Of a stretch of 64,000 nt of DNA, positions 1 to 12,289 are shown one piece after another. The notes beneath the pieces are model-generated. The model had not been told where the DNA came from. It searched no databases and was given only the letters and a program-made list of their open reading frames with translations. Position 1 is the stretch's first letter; the number at the start of each line of letters is the position of its first letter. The position numbers and the translations under genes were made by a program. This DNA comes from Holothuria scabra (Eukaryota > Echinodermata > Holothuroidea > Aspidochirotida > Holothuriidae), in the NCBI GenBank assembly GCA_037179385.1, contig CM074187.1, positions 51,618,879 to 51,682,878 of the forward strand, in the 5' to 3' direction.

Positions 1-2823
1 AGAAAGATCTTTGGCGAACGGAAATTATCGCCAACAAATTTGGCGTATGGCGCACCTGGCTGCTACAGACAAAATAACAACAGTTCATACAATTGCAACA
101 ATTGGTGTGGCGTATGATTCAAAACACCCCCACCTTGGTGTGATTCTTTGGCGTAAGGCAAATGTACTTTTCTGTGTGGGCTGGGGCAACTAGTGGGCCA
201 GCCTAAATTAGTAGGCTATAGATGAATCCAGAGAAATTGTGATGGTCTGATTTGAGTCAGCCATTACTGGGGTCCATCACTTTCAATCTTTAAATTTCTT
301 TCCTTACCTGTTCCATGGATTGGTTGTACACTAAAGTGTAGGCTAGGCCTAGGCTAGGCTTGTGTTAACTTTCTCCAGTTCACTGAATATGAGGATTTGA
401 AATTCACGTAGACAATAATTGAAGACGATTGGAGGCTGATAGACCCCACTAATGGCTGCCTACAGTCACTAATAACAAGCGCTAATCGGATTCGTCTACA
501 CCGAGTGCCTGTGGGTCAAACTCACCAATCGGCTTGATCCTTAGTTTTATTCCTTGGCTGATTATGGCATAGCCTAGACCTAGGCCTTACGTTAGGCCAA
601 TAACGTTAGGCTAGCAGCTTATTACACTAAGACTAACTTAAGTTAAGGGTACCAAATGCAAACTCAAAATATTCTTTCTTACTCTTAGATTTGTTCAGAA
701 GGTAGGCCTAGGCCTACGGTGAAACCTTCGATGCGAAAGAATCTTTGAAGCTTGATGTAGACGACGGGTTGTGAGTTACCTTTCGGAGCCGGTTTTTCAG
801 CAGATTTGACTGAAACAAGGAATAGGACAGTCCTAGCTATGTATGTTAACGAGCCCTGCTACCTCCTCCGAGGCCTAGCTCCTGATGCTCCTGATGCGCT
901 GAAGTTAGCGAACAATAGTGGCGAGCGTTAACAGCAAATGCAGAAAATGATACGGAGCAGTGTAAAGGCCATTACATGAATAGTGTTCTTGGGGAAATGA
1001 CAAAATCACAGTTAGTACGTTCATCTAATAGGCAGTAAATTCCAAAAGTTCAATCCATGATTTGGCTAACAAAAGCAGTTTGTGACTGAATATAATAGGG
1101 GTACAGGAAGTAGCTGACAAAGTCACCTATCACCCCACGTCAACCCATCCCACGGGAAAATGTCTGAGAGGGGGCATATGGCTTGTAATCAATAACATTA
1201 ACAATGTTACGATTCAAGTTAATTACCGGACTATCAGTTTAGACTGCAAAAACGATTACTAAAAAGAACATAACAGGTTGAAGGACAAAGAAGGGCCAAG
1301 AACCCGTAAGATACCAGGCCTGAAGTCCAAACCCTACTCAAAAGTCAAACCACCAAACCTAGACAACAGCATCAAACAATCAGATTCTATCACAGTCATG
1401 ATAGAACTTGTCAATGTTAACCTTAAAGCAGTGCACTGACGGGGAGTTGACTACCCAATATGGCAGACAATTCCACTTGTTGATAACTCCATGGGAGAAA
1501 TTAATTTTCCTGATGTCAATCCTTGCAAAAGGCTTTTCCAGCTTTTTTACAATGCAGACGAACCCAAGAATTACTTTGAACCCTTGGCCTTTTATCGTTG
1601 TTTGGGTCCTTTTGGACCCAGGCGGAGAATGCGGCTGTCACTCATCTTTACTGTTTCACGCGGAGCTCGAAACTGCGAGTAGCTACCCGAACTATTCGGC
1701 CACAACAAAGAGACAAAAGTTTAAGGTCACGGGGTCAATAGCCTACGGAAGCTAATGCGGGGCGTGCTACGTCCGCTTTTCCGCCCACCATATTTGCCCG
1801 AGTCACCCAAATATGCCCCGATTGGACCACAACGGTAAAGGGTTAAATGATTACAAGACAAAAGGGGATTCCTTTCAGAAAGAAACTTGTTAACCTAGAG
1901 CATGCCCCCCCCCCTAATCCTTCTCAGCTCCAAAGTGGTAAGCCAAAGACATTTAAGCCTAGCATGATAAGGTAAATTTTTCACCTCAGGTAAAGGCGAG
2001 TGGCCCTCCTCTGAACTTGCCCAAAAGGAAACATGTCCTTTTTATAGAAGGGGCTCCAAGCCTGAGCGGCACAAAGATGGGGTCTTACCAACTGCTCATA
2101 CAAATTAAGTACAATATTATTAATAAAATTGATGAAATCCTCTTGATCAATCCAAATACTCTATTAGCCTTTGCAACACTAGTGGCTGCATCAGTACCGA
2201 CTGCCTTGATGACTTTAAGTCCCCAGTAGTAACAACACCCAGATCTTTCTCGAAGGTGACATTACTTAAAATACTACCATTCATGTTATAATCATAGTTT
2301 AAACTTTTTGGAACAAAATGAAGGCCTTTTCAATAAGATTATAAGAACGAAAAAACAGTAGAATCTCAGCAGTCTTTATTTGAGCTTTCGTTTGCAATAA
2401 TAGAAAAAATGAGCACCTTATTGCCAATTGATCAGAAAATTACTAGATACCACTTCCATTGAATGAAAATGGTCTTGTATCCTTTGCAGGGAAAACCTTC
2501 AAAACGGAATGGAAAATAGGATTATTTTCTTTACTCTATTGCCAGCCTTGCTATATTCAAGATACTGAATTGATGAAATTGGTCTATGTCAAGGTGACTA
2601 TGCCCGACCTTCCAAATATAAATTATTTTAATTCTGACACTTTTTGAAAAAAAAAAATGTCGCGTTATGAGATGGGTATGAATGAATGTTAGGCAGCCTA
2701 GATTTAGGAAGACATAGTATTCACATTGTATCATTTTGGCACTGAAAAACAAATCACCTGATTTTGATTACCGCTCCCTGAATTCAGCTCTAGGGGCAGG
2801 ATAGATGACAAACATGAGCACTG
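1..2823. other. No gene seen; dispersed repeat and TAGGCC-rich DNA
   Basis: Only short ORFs without family resemblance are present. 208-430 is related to 30596-30775, and TAGGCCTAGG words cluster at 330-360, 570-610 and 700-715. Confidence 0.5.
208..430 (+). repeat. Dispersed repeat, copy 1
   Basis: Shared landmarks with 30596-30775 in the same order are ACTGGGGTCCATC, a TTTCAAT/TTTCAAA block, ACACTAAA and GAATATGAGGATTTG versus GAGTATGAGGGTTTA. The copies diverge beyond 430. The element type is unknown. Confidence 0.5.
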
Positions 2824-4853
2824 CAGTGGCGGATCCAGAGGGGGGGGGGATGGGGGTATGCATACCCCCCCCCCCCCACCGGGATGGTAAAAAAATCACG
2901 GTATCGATGGCCAGGCTAATGGTAACCTAGGCCTAATTACTTTTAAAAATACAGTTATAGTTGTTACATTATTTGGTTACCGTATTTTTGTGTCATATTC
3001 TTCAATAAAATGAAAAATGTACATTATAATGAATGTATCTTCCGTATCATTTGGTAAATTCCCGTTTTGTTTACACATTGCGCAATGACGAATTCCAAAT
3101 CCAGCGTTTTTCGCCAACGGCCGTTGGTAACGTTGGTTGTGACATCGCATGTGTGTCTATGTCAATACGTAGGGATAACTACGACTACTGTCGAATAATG
3201 GGCCAATCGTGGATACGAAGGCTTGTACGGGGATGTTGCAGAGTGTGTGAGCGATACGAGTTGAGATATGAATAAACAGATGAGAAGAAGATTTAGTTCT
3301 GATTCAAGATGATTGGCGGTTTTATTCCGTTCGAATAACAGCCGGCAACAAAAGAACTATTAAAATTTAACTTTATACAGATTGACGCAGCTGCTCGTCG
3401 TTTTAGGTCTGCTGCGCCAGTTTGTGAGTGCGACCAAAACTTGCAGGCTCAGTCGGAGCTTTCATGTCTCAGGGAAATCGGAACACATACAGTCCCCTGA
3501 TTGGTTAAAAGTTGTGACGTACCAAATTAGATAAATATTAAGTAGTGTGCTGATCTAAATGATCAATGAGGAGGCTGTAGAGGGTGAAATTCGCCACACC
3601 TTGAAAATATGGGATACAGCATACACGTGGAACTAGGGCGGGGTAGTGTGTCACGTTCAACGGTAACACGTGGCGGGAAACAGGAAGGGCCCTGGGCCCG
3701 AATCTAGGACAAGAGGAAGGGAAAGTTGCTCGTAAATAACAAAATGGCGTTCCTGTTAAAGGTCAAGGGGAGGGGGGGGGTTACACCATACTTCATGACA
3801 CTATGTACAGTTTACACATGACATAGCCTAAAACCGTGTGACGGTTATAGAGTACACCCGGTATTAAATTCACATTGACCGTACAGTCCGTTGAAGTAAT
3901 GATTACCCACACTTTTAAGACCATGTTTGGAAAGCTTGGGAGTTTCATAGTGGCTTAAAATGTTGAAACGTTTAGCACTATGTTGCATCTCGGCCCCCCT
4001 TTTCTTAGACACCCACGTGGGGCAGGGGGCTCTGAAAATGAAGAATTCGGAAATTTGTCAATTGTGAGACCAGTCTACTGTGTGGTTCTGACAACTCATG
4101 AAATTACGAAATTCCCAATCAATTTTCTCTAAAAAAGCTCCATATTCATCATTATTTGATTCAAGAGAGCAAAATTTTCGGCGCGGTTCGCGCGCCGCAT
4201 ATTCATTGCAATTTCTTAGCAGAAGTGCTCGCTCATACCTTCACTTTGGTAAACTTTCCCGAGCTCTGGGTGTGACAAAATAGGCAATTTCCTACACTTG
4301 TGACACCAGATCACCAAGTGACACCGTTAACTACATACAGTGCAGTTTTCATAAATTTTCTTTCATAAAATTCCATATTTCCTCCAATACAAGCTCCAAA
4401 AAATTTCGTTGGAGAGCCTCATTATTTAGGCGTTGTATAACATTATATACCAACAACGATCTTTGGTCGCCGCCCAACCTCAGCTTTGCCTATAGAAAAT
4501 GCAAATTCTTCAGTAATTCCCCAACTTTTCAAATTTCCTTGCAGGAAACCCAGCATCAAACTTTTCTTCTGCAACACAAGCTCGATATTTTCAAATATTT
4601 GAAATGGGCGAAAATTTCAGGGCGCTCTGCGCGCTGCAAATTACGCCCTTAGTACAGTGGTAATCACACTTAAAAATATGGTAAAATTTGGATGATTGCC
4701 TACCACCCCCGTTTCCCATTTTCTGAATTCTTACAGGCATCAGAGACTGAACAACACACATGCCAATGATGGCGCCTCGCTCATTGTACATTTGATACCC
4801 AACCACATGTAGACCCCCCCCCCCTCCACTGAAAATTCCTGGATCCGCCACTG
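2824..4853. mobile_element. hAT-like non-autonomous element with 8-bp TSD
   Basis: The element begins CAGTGGCGGATCCAG and ends with the exact reverse complement. It is flanked on both sides by GAGCACTG (2816-2823 and 4854-4861), a perfect 8-bp target-site duplication. A CA-starting short TIR plus an 8-bp TSD is the hAT pattern. Both ends carry long G or C runs just inside the TIR. The interior (2,030 bp in all) has only short ORFs and no transposase I can recognise, so it is probably mobilised in trans or dead. Confidence 0.82.
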
Positions 4854-5242
4854 GAGCACTGCATCAGAAACACCATCCCGTATCTTAGTGTTTATTTGGC
4901 AAATAAAACTCAAGACCGCAGTATGAAGTGCTGCGGAGGGACATCTTTTTTATTATTTTTGTTTTCCTGAAAAGTTTACTTTAAACTTAGCTTTTTGGTC
5001 AAAGGTATTCAAAATATCAGCCATATAGGGCATTATGTTGCACAGGCTGAAGAATGATTGTTCCTTTTAAGCAAAACACTCCCATAATGTGTGGTGATTT
5101 TTTTCTCTTTAAGTTTTTGACAACATTTTACCTTGACTATGACACTTTTCTATTTTCAGACAAATGTTTGAAATAATTCGGATCATAATGAAACATGTTG
5201 GGCATTATGTTGCGAAAGACTGTGAAGAAGAGCTCCCTAGTG

Positions 5243-5408
5243 CAGGGCGGTAGCCAGAGCGCGGCATTGGGGGGGAGCAAAACGGATTAGTGATCTCCGG
5301 CTTGTCCCCCTCCCCAGGAAATTTTGTGTGTGTGTCCCATTTTTCCACTGAATTTTTTGGGGGGACGTTCCCCCTGTGCGCCCCGCGTGCCTACGTGCAT
5401 GCCCTAGT
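5243..5408. repeat. Imperfect inverted-repeat element, MITE-like
   Basis: A left end like CAGGGCGGTAGCCAGAGCGC is matched loosely by the inverted right end around GCCTACGTGCATGCCCTAG, both next to long G/C runs. No target-site duplication could be confirmed. Confidence 0.35.
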
Positions 5409-8040
5409 GTAGTTTTTTGAACTTGTGAGAACGCCGACTTCCCCCTTTACCGGCTTCGTACCCCTACATGCGAAGAACTAACTTGACAAAGATGGAAAGG
5501 GCGTTTTCCAGCGGCCTGAGGTATTTGTAACAAACTTTTTGGGGACGCTTTTAGTCGCGCCGACATGTGGTGGTGCTTTGCTTCTAGCGGGCTAGCGGGC
5601 ATTGATCGCTTTTCTGTAGACCACCAGGGAAAGAGGTTGAAAGGAATTTTCTTCACCTCCCTAGATTTTTTGCGTCCTGATAAAGTAATTGAGAAAAAAA
5701 ATATTTTAAAGGAAATAAACTTTGCAGTATTTCCTTCAAAAACAGTAAATAAATAACTAAAATGTGCATCAATCAAGGAAACATGTATGAATGTGTGTCA
5801 AACACATTTTGTGCGCACATATGAAATCAAGCAATAACTTCAAAATGCCTCCTTTCACTAAGTTAGATACCGTATATAATCTGCGCTGTCGTTTATTGCG
5901 TTTCACTTCGAAGATAAAACGAACGTCTCGACGGATAACTCGAACTTGTAATTTTGTTAGTAAAAGACCATTTCTGCCTTTCAGATGGCTGGTTGATTTT
6001 CTGAAAACAAGGCAATCATACAATGGAGACCATTCGACCAATCATACTCTTTCTTCTTCTTAAGGGTAAGGTACTACATTCGAATAATTCTTCCCTTCCA
6101 TCTTTAACAAGTAAGCCTATGTCGTGCCTCACTCCTGCCCATGACAAGTGCCACGTACTGTAGAACGATTTTTCGAGAAGTCCTCTTTTTACTAGTTGAC
6201 ACAGGCATCCATATCGAAAAGTTTTGTACAAAAACGATCATTTGCTCATTCTATAACATTTTTTTTTAATGTTCTTATTAAGGTAAACTAAATCGATTAT
6301 GCCTTGGAATGATATGTCAAGGTGAGAGGAACTCATGAAATGCCGATTTTCATTCGAAATACATGAGTTTTGACGTTTTCAAAATTTTGTGACGTCATAA
6401 TTTGGTGGATTTCCCCAAAATAATGGGCCATTTTATGCCTTTACTTCACGCGTTTCACGACAAAAATATAGCCTTCAAATAAAACCAATCCTTCTCTTCC
6501 TGTTACCTGTGACATGCATCTCCCAGAAACGAGTTTGGCCGTGTCAATATATTTGTGGCTAGAAGTGTTAATCCTTTAAATTATGTAAAATTGGGATGAA
6601 AAACGCTTTTCGCCTATAGACATCAAATCCCATTAATTGATGATTTACAACAAAAGTAAGGGGTGTGCCCAGCCAAAAAAGCAGGACTGTCACTAAATGT
6701 GCAATAGTATGAACATCACAAATCCATATTAGCCAGACCTTAAAAAACAACCCCGAATACTAGATAGAGCGAAAACCCTAAAAATGCAAAATGCGCCCCA
6801 CACTGTAACGCATTTGGGAGGTTTATGATTGAAACTTTTCGATATGCGGGTGGATTTGTAAAATGTCCACAAGGTCCGAATTTTATGCGTTTCCCAAATG
6901 ACCCATACTTCTGCTTTGCGGTTTAAATATTTTGAGAGATTTACTCGTAGTATTTTAATTTTTACTACGTAATGTACCGATGACTAAACGCATATTGTAC
7001 TTGCATTTTGCATCTAGACACCACTGAAAACCGGAAACATTAACATTGTTTCTTTCAGTCAGTATGTATGTCACTTGCAAAATCTCTACAAAGACTAAAA
7101 ATGAGTATTTTGAAATTTTTCATGCTCCCCAAAAAGGGAAATCCTAAAACGTAGGTCTATAATCAGTTTTGTATCTTGGAAATCTAACGCAAAGAAAGTT
7201 TCTCAGAGGGTGACACAACTACTTTTGGTTTTCCTAAGGAGCTGAAATCCATTCAAATATTGCCGCATTTGCAATCTACATCCTCCCGAAGTTTACAATT
7301 ATTTTCCCAAGGGAAAGGGTGATACCGGTTCCCTTTAGTCTCATCCCCCAGACCACAGTTCAGAAAAGCCCAGTTTTGGGGTCCCTAAAAAGTGTATTTA
7401 TAACCATTTTTTATAGACTGGTTTTTTATTCTCATTATTTGAGAAGTGGCAGACATGAGATTCGTATTTCAAGGCTGGGTACATCCAGCTTGAAACACGT
7501 AGGAAGTACCGATTCCGGCCATCTGGAGGGTTTGTAAAGCTCAAAATTTTCTTGTACGCTCCGCGCCAACTCAAAGTGACGTTCCGCACAAATAGTGTTG
7601 CCGCGCCTGATTCTTGGAGGTACCAGGCCCCCAATTGTTACCTAGCCCCCGTAAAATTCCATCATGGCAACGCCACTGCCCCGTTAGATTCAGTAACAAA
7701 TTGGTTTTGTTAGCCAAAACTCGGATTAACGGACATGTATAAATCGAAACTTATTCCATAAACATTTTCTTGACTATGGCGTTTTAACTATTCCGTACAT
7801 TCTTATTGTTCGTTGTTTATTTGCCTGCTGTAAGCAGGCTATTGTGTTTGCGTTTCAGCTACTCATTCAAATATCAAAAATCTTACTTTCGCTACTATAA
7901 ATAATACTTTGAGTCTTCAACAGCTTCACTGTTGAACAGCCCACGTTTCCAAGTAAGTTACATGGCATGCCTACGGTATACAATAGCCTGCCAAATTTCT
8001 GGCGAATCTCATTTACGACCACCAAATATGATGTCACGAC

Positions 8041-8063
8041 AAAAAAAAAAAAAAAAAAAAAAA
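8041..8063 (+). repeat. Poly(A) run
   Basis: About 23 consecutive A residues. No retrocopy body is recognisable in front of it. Confidence 0.8.
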
Positions 8064-8459
8064 ATACTAAGTTATATCTCGCGTAGTACTTAGGTAATAT
8101 TTATGCATCGAACGTATGGCCTGGTACACATTTTTCACCTACAAAAGCTAATTAGGTTGGTCACCGTTCGTTGTATCAGTTATATGTACGAAAATACACT
8201 ATTCAAACTTGTTTCGTGCTCCACGTGACCATCTCATGTTCACTAATTCGGTCCTCAAAATGCGGGAATCCAAATGGAAACTGGACGAAGGTTTGCAGAC
8301 TCTGTATATTATTTAGAGAGGTGTATTATGATTTTGAGAGAGCACCATCTTTCGGCTTCTACAGAGTCTGCTCCGCAGGCTAGTTGTTTATCAACTCTGT
8401 TCGTTAGTACTGTGTTCGTACGGAGCTCCTAAAGTGCCAGTCTGCATGTCATGATGGTG

Positions 8460-8893
8460 AGATAATTTATCTGACCAAGTTGTCATCTTTTCCTTAAGAA
8501 GTCGACATGTTTAAATAATTTATCTTACCATGTCGACATCCTTTGCTTAGGAAGTAGACATGTTGTAATAATTTATCTTGCCATGTCTACATCATGTGCT
8601 TAATAAGTTGGCATGGTGAGATAAGTTATGTAACCATGTCAACATCCTATTTTAGGAAGTCAACATGGTGAGGAAATTTATGTTACCATGTCAACATCCT
8701 TATTTAGGAAGTCGACATGGTGAGATAATTTATGATACCATGTCGACATCCTTTGCTTAGCAAGTCGACATGGTGTGGTAATTTATGTTACCATGTCAAC
8801 ATCCTAATTTAGGAAGTCAACATGGTAAGATAATTTATGACACCATGTCGACATCCTTTGCTTAGCAAGTCGACATGGTGAGATAATTTCAAC
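8460..8893. repeat. Left foldback arm: ~52-bp tandem monomers
   Basis: About eight monomers follow one another with a period of 52-53 bases. Each contains a GTCGAC core in inverted pairs and an A/T-rich spacer like GAGATAATTTATG. Some monomers read GTCAAC instead of GTCGAC, and the first two are more diverged. Confidence 0.85.
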
Positions 8894-9130
8894 TAAGTAC
8901 GTCTGTGTATATGCACTCAGTGTCACTGTATGCTGCATGTGGGCCAGGTTGCATTTCGTGATCGTACGCCGGGATTTTCTGTAAGTGTGCATATACAAGG
9001 CAAAGCAATCCGTAGGTGTGCGTATATACGTACAGTATACATGACTGTGATGCATACACGGACACCATACATTGGCATTGCGCGCACATGTATATATAGT
9101 GCACTAAATGCACTCTGGCATGCGGACAGC

Positions 9131-9279
9131 CCAGACGTGGCTCCAGGGGGAGGGGGGGGGGGCTTTTACGGCCAGATCAACAATAAAACATACGGGAAAT
9201 AAGCAGTGTAACTCACTCACTTCGATGCTTTCTCTTAAGTCAGCTGCCCCCCTTTTGGAATGTCTGGATCCGCGCCTGG
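9131..9279. mobile_element. Short inverted-repeat element inside the foldback loop
   Basis: The left end CCAGACGTGGCTCCAGG and the inverted right end CCCAGGCGCGGATCCAGA are imperfect TIRs followed by G/C runs. The GGATCCAG core matches the termini of the hAT-like element at 2824-4853. No clear target-site duplication is seen, so the boundaries are approximate. Confidence 0.5.
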
Positions 9280-9307
9280 GGCAACTGGCTATACATAGAC
9301 ATATATA

Positions 9308-9780
9308 GTTGAAATTATCCCACCATGTCGACTTCCTGAGCAAAAGATGTCAACATGGTGACATAAATTATCTCACCATGTCGACTTCCTAAGCAAAAGA
9401 TGTCGACATGGTGTCATAAATTATCTCACCATGTTGACTTCCTAAATTAGGATGTTGACATGGTAACATAAATTACCTCACCATGTCGACTTGCTAAGCA
9501 AAGGATGTCGACATGGTATCATAAATTATCTCACCATGTCGACTTCCTAAATTAGGATGTTGACATGGTATAATAAATTATATCACCATGTCGACTTCCT
9601 AAATTAGGATGTTGACATGGTAAGATAAATTATCTCACCATGTCGACTTCCTAAGCAAAAGATGTCGACATGGTGTCATAAATTATCTCACCATGCCGAC
9701 TTCCTAAATTAGGATGTCGACATGGTAACATAAATTATCTCACCATGTCGACTTCTTAGGGAAAAGATGACAACTTGGTC
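9308..9780. repeat. Right foldback arm: ~53-bp tandem monomers
   Basis: About nine monomers in the inverse orientation, with a core like CACCATGTCGACTTCC and spacer ATAAATTATCT. The right arm has roughly one more monomer than the left, so the arms pair imperfectly in register. Confidence 0.85.
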
Positions 9781-9841
9781 AGATAAATTATCTCACCATC
9801 ATGACATGCAGACTGGCACTTTAGGAGCTCCGTAGTGTTCG

Positions 9842-12289
9842 CTTGCAATGCATGTTGTTCGCTGTTTTTAATTTTGTTCGCTAGCCTAGCTACAGGTGGA
9901 TGTCCAGATCGGGAAGTTCGTGTTGTATTTCGAGTCGAAATTCATCTAGCCTTCTACTGGCTAGGCTAGGGCCTAAACTATTTCCTCTTCTCATTTCGGC
10001 AAAAACAAATGCACAGAAGTGGATGCGGGCCAGAGGTGCTCTGTGCTGAGCCTAATTTAAGTTTGGTGAGAAAACATAGGCCTAAGAAGGCTAGGCCTAG
10101 CCTAGACCTACAGTAGGCCTGTCGTTAGGCTATGAACGATTTGTTATAACGCAACTGTTAATGTTATAGGCTACTTAGGCCTATAGCCTAGGCTAGGACT
10201 TGGTCCCTTTCAGTTTCATGGGCACTACGTTAGGCCTAGCCTAGCTTGTTTACCTTGCCTAGCTCGTTTAGGCCTAGCCTAACAATAGTTCTTTGATCCC
10301 TTGCCTCAGCAGAAGGAAATCTAACGTTATGTTATGGTGATGTCGTGTGTGTTTGCATAACAATTCCTTCGAGGGAATTATGATCGTTTTTCAGCAGCTA
10401 AAATACTGGACCATGATGACTCATTCACACCTCGCGGAGATTCCCGTAAACCTGTGTACGGTCTAGACCATTCGTGAAGGGGGTAAATTAAACAGTGGAT
10501 TGCTAAATTCTTTAAACGTACCAGGGCGTTGCACCTAACGAAATAAACAGTGCATGCTTTGTCTCTTTCCATGCAATTTTGTTCAAAAAATGCAAACGGC
10601 AGAACGAAAACCACTGTTTATATTATTATTTTTCTTCAGTACAACAGGGTATATTATTTACTTCCACCTGTACAGTTTTCAAAAGCACATGGAAAGGTAC
10701 TTGAACTGAAGAAAGAGGTGTGCACAAGGATGGATTATCTGATTATAAGCTGGTGCGTACTGAACTAAACTGAGTTCAAAAAAAACTTACAAAATTTCTC
10801 TTAAACAAATAGATATATAAATAAAAGAAAAGAAAAAAAAAACAAGAATGATTAGAAGAAACACTAAGAAATGAAGTTAAACACAAACGTACGCTGTGAT
10901 GATTAGCATCACCATGACAGTCACCTAACTCTCTAAGTATTTACTGTATTTAACACATGTTTGGAGGCAAATTATGCGACAGCAAACATGGTTGGGCACA
11001 TTTAATACTTTCACTCAACATGCAAAAATGACAGTGGACTTTTTGATTGGAAATAGCTACTAGAAGAAAGTGAGAAACGACAGTCGTTCATGTTATTTCA
11101 AAATAATTATGAAATATTCCTGTGGAGATCGTTTTTTTTTTTTCAATTTACACAAGCTATAACTATTATTCTGTACTCAAAAAGCACAGCCATAATTAAT
11201 AACAAAAAGTATTCATTAGCTGAATCATATTTTAAAACTGCATGGGTATCTGCATGTTTAGCAGAACTGAAGTTATAGTCGGTTAGGATATTACCTACAC
11301 TGTTAACTGATTTTCAAACAGAAAATTACAATATTTTGGATATGAACTGGAAATAACATGATTCTTTGCTTTTCTATAAAGTTCCATATACTGTAAAGTA
11401 TTAAGTTCAAATTATTAGAAATAAATTTTAAAGGATAATATACGTACGTGTTTAGGCCTAAACAAACGTAGGAGTACACTCGACTCATTTCGCTTCCTGG
11501 CGCTGTAAGAAAAATCCCCCCTCGTATGAAATGAGTTGTGCCCATTCCTCTAGATTGCTGCTATACCACTTGCCATGGACGAATGTGATATAAGTTTTCT
11601 TGACTTTTAAAGGCCGAAAGAATTATTTTTGGCAAGAAATAAAATGACACAGTGTTTACTTTCAAAATGTCCTATGTTTTCGACTCTCCTTCGGTATTTT
11701 CCGATTTTTTTTAATCCCAACTGAGCAAAGAAACTTAGTGTTTCGAAAATCTTGCCGCTCTTGTGGCTGTGATAAACACACGTAATCTGTGTGGGTGAAA
11801 TTTTGATACTTCCAAGTACCCTGGCTTTGTTAGGGTCATGAACTTCATCCTCGTTTTGACAGGGCTAAAATGTACTGAATAGTATTGATTTTAGCATTTC
11901 CGGGAAGATAAAAGTGTCCTCTTGCATAATCCGTTTTATACAAGTTGAACAAAGTGCATTAAAGGGGAGAAATCAACGTCTTTATAAAAGGAGTTCGGAT
12001 GAGACTTACAATTCGCATTTCACTGTGTAAAACCTATGGGGCCTGTTCGAAGTAAAAAAGTCGGAAGGCATCATCTTTAAGTAAAAAATGACGGTTCAAA
12101 GAAATCTCGAAACAGGAAAAGATAAACATCACAGTAAAGATAACAGAATTAGCTTTCAGAATTCAGTTTATACAAGACAATCGGTTGTGTGGTTTAGGAG
12201 TTATAGCAATGAGAAGTAAGGGTTACACAGTAAATGTCCTATGCAAGACTGTGCGGACAGAAGGATGCTCACTGGTGCGCATAGTTAGG
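9842..12289. other. No gene seen; TAGGCC-rich block
   Basis: 10080-10280 is dense in TAGGCCTAGCCTAGG words. 10293-10345 resembles the start of the GGTCA repeat family at 19567. The remaining A/T-rich DNA holds only short unassignable ORFs. Confidence 0.5.

Larger units (their letters stand above)
4862..8412. other. No gene seen
   Basis: Short overlapping ORFs on both strands around 5450-6230 show no recognisable domain. A pure A run of about 23 bases is at 8041-8063. One small inverted-repeat element is listed separately. Confidence 0.5.
8420..9834. mobile_element. Foldback (FB/TU-like) element with tandem-repeat arms
   Basis: A 474-bp left arm (8420-8893) and a 527-bp right arm (9308-9834) are inverted copies around a 414-bp loop. 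The outer ends are TACGGAGCTCCTAAAGTGCC and its reverse complement, and the 7-mer GTGTTCG flanks both sides exactly (8413-8419 and 9835-9841) as a target-site duplication. Each arm is built of ~52-bp monomers holding ACCATGTCGACATCC and, inverted, GGAAGTCGACATGGT. Foldback elements with tandem repeats in their arms are known as FB in Drosophila and TU in sea urchin; kinship to either is inferred. No transposase is encoded. Confidence 0.85.

Noticed and set aside
8460..9780. CRISPR-like array (regular ~52-bp repeats)
   Set aside because: The repeats have no unique spacers, are inverted between the two halves, and sit within a foldback element in animal DNA.
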